Positions 7,004 to 12,313 of a stretch of DNA of 12,313 nucleotides are shown here, piece by piece. Each line of letters starts with the position of its first letter. Position 1 is the stretch's first letter. The notes beneath the pieces were generated by a model that was not told where the DNA came from, ran no database searches, and saw only the letters and a program-made list of their open reading frames with translations. The stretch is from Actinomycetota bacterium (GTDB lineage Bacteria; Actinomycetota; Actinomycetes; Actinomycetales; Actinomycetaceae): the NCBI GenBank assembly GCA_019425105.1, contig JAHYYD010000043.1, positions 1-12,313 of the forward strand, in the 5' to 3' direction. The position numbers and the translations under genes are program-made.

Positions 7004-10000
7004 ATGGCTTCCGTGCTTTCGCGCCTTGCAATCCTTGCAACCGCGCCGATTGTCGCCTGCGCTTCCCTCGCACTCGCTCCGATGGCACAGGCTGTTGGTG
7101 CAGGTCAAGGGGATTCTGCACCCGGTCAGGCTGCCGTTCATGATGGTCTGAGTGCCGCCACCGCCGCAGCGTCGTGCTGGGATATTAAACAGCGGAATCC
7201 CGAGGCAACGGACGGAGCCTACTGGCTCCAGACTCCCGCGATGGATCACCCCGAACAGTTCTTTTGTGACCAAACGACAGATGGTGGCGGTTGGGTCATG
7301 GTCGGCCGCGGCCGCGAAGGATGGGAATCCTGGAGCGGCGGCAAGGGTGATCCCGCGAAGCTGACCTCCCGCTCGCGTACCCCGGGTGACTTCGATGTCG
7401 TTCAGCTGTCCAACAAGGCCATCACCGAGCTGCTCAACAACGAGCCGGTCAAGGACCAGGCTGACGGCGTGCGCGTCATGCGTTCGTGGAGCGCGTCGGG
7501 CCGCTACTACCAGACGGTCGACCTGCAGTTCCCGAAGATGACGGACTTCGTGTGGCCCTTCAAGATGGCCCACCCGATCAACATTCAGCTCGATAAGGGT
7601 GGTTGGCGCCCCGGCGTCATGTGGAGCCAGACCGGCTACGACAATGAGTGGAACGGCCTGCAGACCTACCCGAGCGCCCGCACGACGGGCTGGCTGATGG
7701 GGTGGGGCTACGGCGCACAGGCCTCTAACTGGGGCGGCGACGTTTCCTCCGCCAACTCCTATTTCCGCAAGTCCGGCCTGACGGTCTTCCCCTACGCCGA
7801 GGTCTACGTGCGTCCGCGCATCTCCTCGGACTCGTCCTCCTTCACTCGCATCCCCGACGAGGGTATGAGTGGCTCCACCGTCTCTGGAGCGGTCTCCAAC
7901 TTCGCCGCGAAGACCTCGTGGGGCGTGAGCGGTAACCTCAACGGTTCCGTGAAGGAAGGCAGCATCCAGGTGCAGGCGCTCGCTCAGGTCGGTTCCACCA
8001 TGTACGTGGGCGGCAACTTCACCGGCGTCAAGCAGGGCGACAAGGGCGCGGAGATCTCCTCGCGTGGCCTCGCCGCCTTCGACGTGAACACCGGCGACTT
8101 CACCGGCCAGACCTTCGACTTTAATGCCCAGGTCAAGGCCCTCCTGGCTCTGCCCGATGGTCGACTCCTCGTCGGCGGCGACTTCACCCGCGTCAACGGC
8201 GAGACCCACGTTGGTACCGTCGTCATCAACCCCTCAACCGGCCAGATCGACCCCTCCTGGGACCTGCAGATCGTCAACGCGCTGCGCGGCGGTTCTGTGA
8301 GCGTGCGCGCCCTGACCTACTACGACGGCAACGTCTACCTGGGTGGCTCCTTCACCCACCTCTCGGGTGGCGGCAGCTCCAAGGTCTACGCCCGTAACGC
8401 CGGACGCGTCTCCCTGAGCTCGCGCCCCGATCGCTCGTGGAACCCTGAGATCAGCGGCTCCGTCCAGGCAGTCGGCGTCTCCGAAGCCAACAGCGCCTTC
8501 TACGCGGGCGGCCACTTCACCACCGCGCACGGCAACCAGCGCGCCTGGTACGCAGCCAAGTTCTCCACGCAGGCCGGTGCTGCCCTCGACACGAATTTCT
8601 CCTTCGAGCCCTCGGCTCCCTCCGCGGGCAAGTATCAGCAGACCATCTCCTCGGCGGGAGACCGCGTGTACATCGGCGGATCCGAACACTCCCTGTTCGG
8701 CTACGACGCCGCCAGCAACCAGCGCCTCTCCGGTGCCATGATGTTCAGCAACGGCGGCGACCTGCAGGCCAGCACCGTCTCCGCGAAGGGCGTCATCTAC
8801 GGTTCCTGCCACTGCTCGGATGCGACGTACCAGGACATGTACACCTGGTCTATGAACATGTCCTGGTCTCGCGTCGACGAGATCAAGTGGGTCGGAGCCT
8901 GGGACGCTGCCACCGGCCAGAGCCTCAAGTGGACTCCCTTCGAGCTGTCCTCGCGTCGCAAGACCGGTGCCTGGGCCCTGACCACTGACAGCAACGGCAA
9001 CCTGTGGGTGGGTGGCGACTTTACCCTCTCCCACACCGACGCCACGCACACCCAGTGGAACGGCGGCTTCGCTCGCTACGACAACCGCGACAACGTCGCG
9101 CCCGACGCGCCGACCCTGCTGCGTTCCTCTGCGGCCACCGCCTCGACCGTGACCCTCACCTGGGAAGGTGTCTCGGACGCCGTCTCCTACGAGGTCCTGC
9201 GCGATGATCGTCCGATCGCCACTTCCGACACCACCAGTGTTGAGGTGCCGCGCGGCGGTGAGAACCGCTTCTTCGTGCGCGCCGTGGACGCCGAGGGCAA
9301 CCGCTCCGCGACCACCCCGGTCTACACCGCGCCGACCTACGGCCAGGTCGATCCCGCCAACCCCATCCTCCTCGAGGCGGGTGCCACCTGGAGCTACCGC
9401 GCCGAAGCCAGCGCCGCACCCGAGAACTGGGCCCAGACCTCGTTCGACGACTCCGCGTGGCCGACCGGCGCAGCACCCCTGGGCTACGGCGATGCTGCGA
9501 TCGCGACCCAGATCGCCACCAAGGGCTCGCGCCCTGTGACGACCTACTACCGCTCGCACTTCCAGGTGGCCGACGCGAACGCCCTCAAGGGTGTGACCGT
9601 CAAGTACCTGGCCGATGATGGCGCCGTCGTCTACGTCAACGGTGTCGAGGTGGACCGCACCCGCATGGGATCCGGCACTGTCAGCTACGCGACCCGAGCC
9701 GACGCTGCGCCCAACTACGCCGCGGCCTCCTCTTCGCTCTCCGAGGTCTTCGTCCCCGCCTCCGCGCTTGAGACCGGCGACAACGTCATCGCAGTGGAAA
9801 CGCACGTCAACTACCTGCGTACGCCGACCGTGTCCATGCAGGCGTCCATCGTCCGCGTGGATGGCACGCCGGAGAACAACAGCTCTGTTCCCTCCGACCA
9901 CAACACTGAGTCCGACGATGCGACGAAGCCGATCAACGCGGCCACCGTCAAGTCCGGCACGGTCATCGACACCGGCGCCGAGTGGAACTACTGGACCTCC

Positions 10001-10459
10001 ACGAACGAGCCGGCCTCCGACTGGGCCACCACCGGCTCGCTCGCGAGCTGGAACCGCGGCTCCGGCCCGATCGGCTGGGGAGACGACGGCGCGGCGACCG
10101 CCCTCGACATTGCGAAGAAGGACCGCGCGGTCACGTACTACTTCGCACGCGACATCGACCTGGGTACGATCAGCGCAAACACCTCTCTGACCGTGAAGGT
10201 GCGCGCGGATGATGGTGCCGTCCTGCGGGTCAACGGCAAGGTCGTCGACACGAAACGTATGACCGATGGAAACATTACTCATACGACTTACGCGAACGCG
10301 GCCGTGAGCACGGCCAAGGCGTCCTCCGATCTGCTTGAGGTCACCATCCCCGCGAGCCTCTTGACGAGCGGCGTCAATCGCATCGGCGTCGAGGAGCATC
10401 TCAACTACAAGGGAACGCCCTCGATGACCTTCGATCTGAATGCAACTCTTGTAAAATAG
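7004..10459 (+). CDS. Secreted fibrinogen-like / delta-60 repeat / Fn3 multidomain protein
   Basis: This 1151-residue exported protein has a signal peptide at about 1-30, with likely cleavage after AQA. A fibrinogen-like domain of the bacterial YCD-GGGW type occupies about 57-272. It carries SCWDIK (Cys58), DGAYWL, then FFCDQTTDGGGWVMVGRGRE (Cys88), the classic first disulfide pair; no second conserved Cys pair follows. Residues 303-690 hold about seven delta-60-like units with V-Y-(V/L)GG-(N/D/S)-FT cores roughly 55 residues apart, probably a beta-propeller. An Fn3-like domain lies at about 699-777 (SYEVLRDD, RFFVRAVDAEGN). Two related beta-rich domains at about 788-951 and 980-1150 each hold DDGAV-x-x-VNG. 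No LPXTG motif or C-terminal membrane segment is present, so it is secreted or held non-covalently. Fibrinogen-related domains commonly bind sugars or acetyl groups, so a lectin-like role towards self or host glycans is plausible. Ligand unknown. ATG 7004 is chosen for its GAAAGG site and the signal peptide. Confidence 0.85.
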   Translation: MASVLSRLAILATAPIVACASLALAPMAQAVGAGQGDSAPGQAAVHDGLSAATAAASCWDIKQRNPEATDGAYWLQTPAMDHPEQFFCDQTTDGGGWVMVGRGREGWESWSGGKGDPAKLTSRSRTPGDFDVVQLSNKAITELLNNEPVKDQADGVRVMRSWSASGRYYQTVDLQFPKMTDFVWPFKMAHPINIQLDKGGWRPGVMWSQTGYDNEWNGLQTYPSARTTGWLMGWGYGAQASNWGGDVSSANSYFRKSGLTVFPYAEVYVRPRISSDSSSFTRIPDEGMSGSTVSGAVSNFAAKTSWGVSGNLNGSVKEGSIQVQALAQVGSTMYVGGNFTGVKQGDKGAEISSRGLAAFDVNTGDFTGQTFDFNAQVKALLALPDGRLLVGGDFTRVNGETHVGTVVINPSTGQIDPSWDLQIVNALRGGSVSVRALTYYDGNVYLGGSFTHLSGGGSSKVYARNAGRVSLSSRPDRSWNPEISGSVQAVGVSEANSAFYAGGHFTTAHGNQRAWYAAKFSTQAGAALDTNFSFEPSAPSAGKYQQTISSAGDRVYIGGSEHSLFGYDAASNQRLSGAMMFSNGGDLQASTVSAKGVIYGSCHCSDATYQDMYTWSMNMSWSRVDEIKWVGAWDAATGQSLKWTPFELSSRRKTGAWALTTDSNGNLWVGGDFTLSHTDATHTQWNGGFARYDNRDNVAPDAPTLLRSSAATASTVTLTWEGVSDAVSYEVLRDDRPIATSDTTSVEVPRGGENRFFVRAVDAEGNRSATTPVYTAPTYGQVDPANPILLEAGATWSYRAEASAAPENWAQTSFDDSAWPTGAAPLGYGDAAIATQIATKGSRPVTTYYRSHFQVADANALKGVTVKYLADDGAVVYVNGVEVDRTRMGSGTVSYATRADAAPNYAAASSSLSEVFVPASALETGDNVIAVETHVNYLRTPTVSMQASIVRVDGTPENNSSVPSDHNTESDDATKPINAATVKSGTVIDTGAEWNYWTSTNEPASDWATTGSLASWNRGSGPIGWGDDGAATALDIAKKDRAVTYYFARDIDLGTISANTSLTVKVRADDGAVLRVNGKVVDTKRMTDGNITHTTYANAAVSTAKASSDLLEVTIPASLLTSGVNRIGVEEHLNYKGTPSMTFDLNATLVK
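7910..9073 (+). repeat. Delta-60-like repeat array (about seven blades)
   Basis: Protein-level repeats in residues 303-690 have core motifs STMYVGGNFT, GRLLVGGDFT, GNVYLGGSFT, SAFYAGGHFT and NLWVGGDFT. The first four are spaced 55-56 residues apart. Units five (RVYIGGSEHS) and six (VIYGSCHCSD) depart from the consensus. Seven units would suit a seven-bladed propeller; the fold is inferred. Confidence 0.7.
9365..9856 (+). repeat. C-terminal beta-rich domain, copy 1
   Basis: Residues about 788-951 begin with an aromatic WSYRAE strand, contain FDDSAWPTGAAPLGYGD, and continue to VKYLADDGAVVYVNGVEVDR and NVIAVETHVNY. The pattern resembles galactose-binding-like jelly-roll domains found in secreted actinobacterial proteins. 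It matches copy 2 in order and motifs. Confidence 0.6.
9941..10456 (+). repeat. C-terminal beta-rich domain, copy 2
   Basis: Residues about 980-1150 repeat the copy 1 plan: WNYWTSTNEPASDW, GPIGWGDDG, VKVRADDGAVLRVNGKVVD and NRIGVEEHLNY. The protein ends straight after this copy, with no anchor sequence. It is clearly diverged from copy 1, so an old internal duplication. Confidence 0.6.
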
Positions 10460-10547
10460 CGGAAAACCGTGCTTCTTTGCCTGTGTTTGCGAGGAGTCGG
10501 AGTTGCTGATAGTGCATCTTGACAACTCGTGAACCAGGTTGACAAGT

Positions 10548-10580
10548 GGAGCCCCTGCCGTGATGGTGGGGGCTCCCTTG
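10548..10580 (+). terminator. Hairpin after first fibrinogen-like gene, weak terminator
   Basis: GGAGCCCC (10548-10555) pairs with GGGGCTCC (10569-10576), and the loop can form further G-C and G-T pairs. The following CTTGT is a poor T-run and the hairpin is about 90 bases past the stop. It may therefore only partly separate the two paralogous genes. Confidence 0.45.
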
Positions 10581-10583
10581 TAT

Positions 10584-10621
10584 GTGGTCAACCACTCCCG
10601 TTTTGCGCTAACCAAGTGGTT
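10584..10621. promoter_or_regulatory. Pair of palindromic boxes upstream of second fibrinogen-like gene
   Basis: Two 12-bp inverted-repeat boxes lie 26 bases apart, centre to centre: GTGGT-CA-ACCAC (10584-10595) and AACCA-AG-TGGTT (10610-10621). The second overlaps a -35-like TTGAGC (10620-10625). A longer 9-bp inverted repeat also links them (10588-10596 with 10615-10623). Such paired dyads next to a promoter look like sites for a dimeric regulator. Confidence 0.45.
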
Positions 10622-10680
10622 GAGCGGGGGCGATTAACGTGACACTATAGAAGTAACCATTTACGCAATACCTGTGAGGA
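10620..10680 (+). promoter_or_regulatory. Probable promoter and ribosome site of second fibrinogen-like gene
   Basis: TTGAGC (10620-10625) is -35-like. CACTAT/TATAGA (10643-10651) is a -10-like region, 17 to 20 bases on depending on the hexamer chosen. GTGAGGA ends at 10680, four bases before ATG 10685, and acts as the ribosome site. The -10 match is modest, so promoter confidence is limited. Confidence 0.4.
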
Positions 10681-10684
10681 CCCC

Positions 10685-12313
10685 ATGAGCTTTATGCGCC
10701 GTTGCTTGGCGCTCGGACTGGCATCAGTGACCGGTCTGGGCGTGCTTGCATTTTCTCCGGCTGCCAACGCAGCCGCCGACCCGCTTCACGACGGTCTGAG
10801 CGAGGCCACAGCAGCGGCCTCGTGCTGGGAAATCAAGCAGAATGACCCCAGTTCGAAGGACGGAACCTACTGGCTGCAAACGCCCACCATGGACGCGCCC
10901 GGTCAGTTCTTCTGTGACCAGACCACCGAGGGCGGTGGCTGGGTCATGATCGGTCGCGGCCGCGAAGGCTGGGAGACCTGGAGCCAAGGGAAGGGCGACC
11001 AGGAGAAACTCAAGACCCGCCCGCGTACGGCCGGTGACTTCGACGTCGTCCAGGCCTCGCACGAAACCGTCAACGGCCTGCTCGGCGGCACTGCGGTCTC
11101 CGACCTCGACGACGGCATCATGGTCCAGCGCGCCTGGAACCACAAGGGCAGCGCCTACCAGACCGTGCGCATGCGCTTCCCGAAGATGCGCGACTTCATC
11201 TGGCCCTTTAAGAGCGCCCACCCCGTGGACGTGAAGTTCAACCGCGAATGGTGGGTGAACGGCGGCATCGTGTGGTCTGGCTTCGGTACGAACGCCGGCT
11301 GGGGATACGTCAATCTGACTGCCTCCGCGCAAAACAAGTACACGATGGGCTGGGGCTACGGCCCCCTCGCCACGTCCTGGTACGACACCTCCTCCTCGAC
11401 GTCATACTTCCACCGCAACGGATCGATCATCAACCCCTACGCCGAGGCCTACATCCGCCCGCAGCTGCGTTCCAACGACTCCGGGTTCAAAGCGATCGGT
11501 GACGGCGGCGTCGCGGCTGAGCAGCAGAAGGCATCCGCCTCCGAGTTTGCGTCCCCCATGTCCTGGGGTGTGACCGGCAACCTCAATGGTTCCATCCAGG
11601 AAGGCAACATTCAGGTCCAGGCATTCGAGCAAATCGGCTCGACTATGTACGTCGGCGGCAACTTCACCGGCGTCAAGAAGGGTAAGAACGGCCAGGAGAT
11701 CGCCTCCAGTGGCCTCGCCGGATTCGACGCGACGACGGGGGAGTGGAACGGTCAGACGTTCTCCTTCAACAACCAGGTGAAGGACCTTGCTGAGCTGCCG
11801 GGCGGCAAGCTGCTCGTCGCCGGTGACTTCACGAAGGTCAACGGCGAAACCCATGTCGGCACGGTCCTCATCGATCCTGCGACCGGCCAGATCGACCCGT
11901 CGTGGACCCTCCAGGCGCGCACCGGAACCAACGGTGGCCGTGTCTCGGTGAAGTCCATCAAGATCATCAACGATCGCATCTACCTGGGTGGTATCTTCAC
12001 CCACTTCCAGGGCAACGGCGCGTCGTGGACCTACGCCCGTAACGGTGCCCGTCTCGACATCAACGGCAAGCCCGACCGCACATGGAACCCCGAGTTCAAT
12101 GGCTCCGTCATCGATATTGATGTCGACGAGAACGAGGACTACTACTACGCGGCCGGCTACTTCACGCGCGCCCACAACCAGGTTGTTGAAAACGCGGGCC
12201 GAGTCTCCACTGCCGCTGGCGCTGCGCTGGACTCGTCCTGGACCTTCCAGCACTCCTTCCTGATCGGCAAGTACCAGCAGACCGTTACCGCGCGCAACGG
12301 CCGCGTCTACTTC
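10685..12313 (+). CDS. Second secreted fibrinogen-like / delta-60 repeat protein (3' end outside window)
   Basis: This is a paralogue of the preceding gene, open to the last base (543 codons visible). A signal peptide lies at about 1-29 (MSFMRRCLALGLASVTGLGV, cleavage near ANA). The fibrinogen-like domain at about 46-261 has SCWEIK (Cys47), DGTYWL, FFCDQTTEGGGWVMIGRGRE (Cys77) and a late MGWGYG...PYAEAYIRP. Delta-60-like units follow from about 291: STMYVGGNFT, GKLLVAGDFT, DRIYLGGIFT and DYYYAAGYFT. By eye about two thirds of residues 299-407 are identical to the first paralogue. A 24-base stretch (11654-11677 versus 8009-8032) is identical in DNA. The middle of the fibrinogen-like domain (about 186-240) is much less alike. 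Whether Fn3 and C-terminal domains follow cannot be seen. A start nine bases later (ATG 10694) is possible but poorer placed relative to GAGGA. It probably acts outside the cell like its neighbour. Confidence 0.85.
   Translation, partial: MSFMRRCLALGLASVTGLGVLAFSPAANAAADPLHDGLSEATAAASCWEIKQNDPSSKDGTYWLQTPTMDAPGQFFCDQTTEGGGWVMIGRGREGWETWSQGKGDQEKLKTRPRTAGDFDVVQASHETVNGLLGGTAVSDLDDGIMVQRAWNHKGSAYQTVRMRFPKMRDFIWPFKSAHPVDVKFNREWWVNGGIVWSGFGTNAGWGYVNLTASAQNKYTMGWGYGPLATSWYDTSSSTSYFHRNGSIINPYAEAYIRPQLRSNDSGFKAIGDGGVAAEQQKASASEFASPMSWGVTGNLNGSIQEGNIQVQAFEQIGSTMYVGGNFTGVKKGKNGQEIASSGLAGFDATTGEWNGQTFSFNNQVKDLAELPGGKLLVAGDFTKVNGETHVGTVLIDPATGQIDPSWTLQARTGTNGGRVSVKSIKIINDRIYLGGIFTHFQGNGASWTYARNGARLDINGKPDRTWNPEFNGSVIDIDVDENEDYYYAAGYFTRAHNQVVENAGRVSTAAGAALDSSWTFQHSFLIGKYQQTVTARNGRVYF

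Noticed and set aside
7004..7090. Lipoprotein signal (Cys19 in the leader)
   Set aside because: The sequence around it (IVACASLA) is inside the hydrophobic core and is followed by a standard AQA cleavage site, so type I signal peptide is more likely.
7910..9073. DNA tandem repeats or a CRISPR-like array
   Set aside because: The periodicity is at protein level only. There are no identical DNA units with spacers.
8234..10615. 793-codon open frame on the minus strand
   Set aside because: It lies antisense to a multidomain protein with a signal peptide and recognisable repeats. Its composition (Gly/Arg/Val/Asp-rich, no domain pattern) is that of a high-GC shadow frame.
10460..10684. Small RNA or tRNA in the gap between the paralogues
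   Set aside because: The hairpin at 10548-10576 and the dyads do not form a cloverleaf. No conserved RNA family motif was recognised.

Overview
This window is high-GC DNA with strong G/C preference at third codon positions, frequent GTG starts and tight 4-base gene overlaps. That points to an actinobacterium. The mix of a Wzx/Wzy-type surface-polysaccharide locus with secreted fibrinogen-like/delta-60 proteins suggests an Actinomyces/Schaalia-type, host-associated species. The genus is an inference from protein style; no marker gene is present.

Layout. (1) Bases 1-4766, plus strand: four genes linked by ATGA or GTGA overlaps, so very likely one translationally coupled operon. They are the 3' end of a family 2 glycosyltransferase, a Wzz-like polysaccharide co-polymerase, a second family 2 glycosyltransferase with an unusual N-terminal extension, and a Wzy/O-antigen-ligase-type polytopic polymerase. 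(2) Bases 4687-5340, minus strand: a small membrane-anchored protein convergent with, and overlapping, the polymerase. A terminator hairpin lies inside the last part of the polymerase reading frame. (3) Bases 5341-5399: a short divergent intergenic stretch with a perfect 16-bp palindrome. (4) Bases 5400-6887, plus: a Wzx-type lipid-linked oligosaccharide flippase. (5) Bases 7004-10459 and 10685 to the window end, plus: two tandem paralogous secreted proteins. Each starts with a signal peptide and a fibrinogen-like (YCD-GGGW type) domain, followed by about 55-residue delta-60-like repeats that probably form a beta-propeller. The first continues into an Fn3-like domain and two copies of a beta-rich domain; the second runs off the window.

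How it fits together: the glycosyltransferases build a lipid-linked repeat unit, the flippase exports it, the polymerase joins the units and the Wzz-like protein sets chain length. The two secreted lectin-like proteins next door could bind this polysaccharide or a host glycan; that link is inference from position and fold.

The most interesting signals are the tandem fibrinogen-like/propeller pair, traces of the flippase 3' end upstream of the second copy (suggesting the duplication unit included it), operator-like palindromes upstream of the second copy and in the divergent region, and the polymerase frame that reads through what looks like its own terminator. No RNA gene, CRISPR array or insertion sequence was seen, and no gap between genes exceeds 300 bases.
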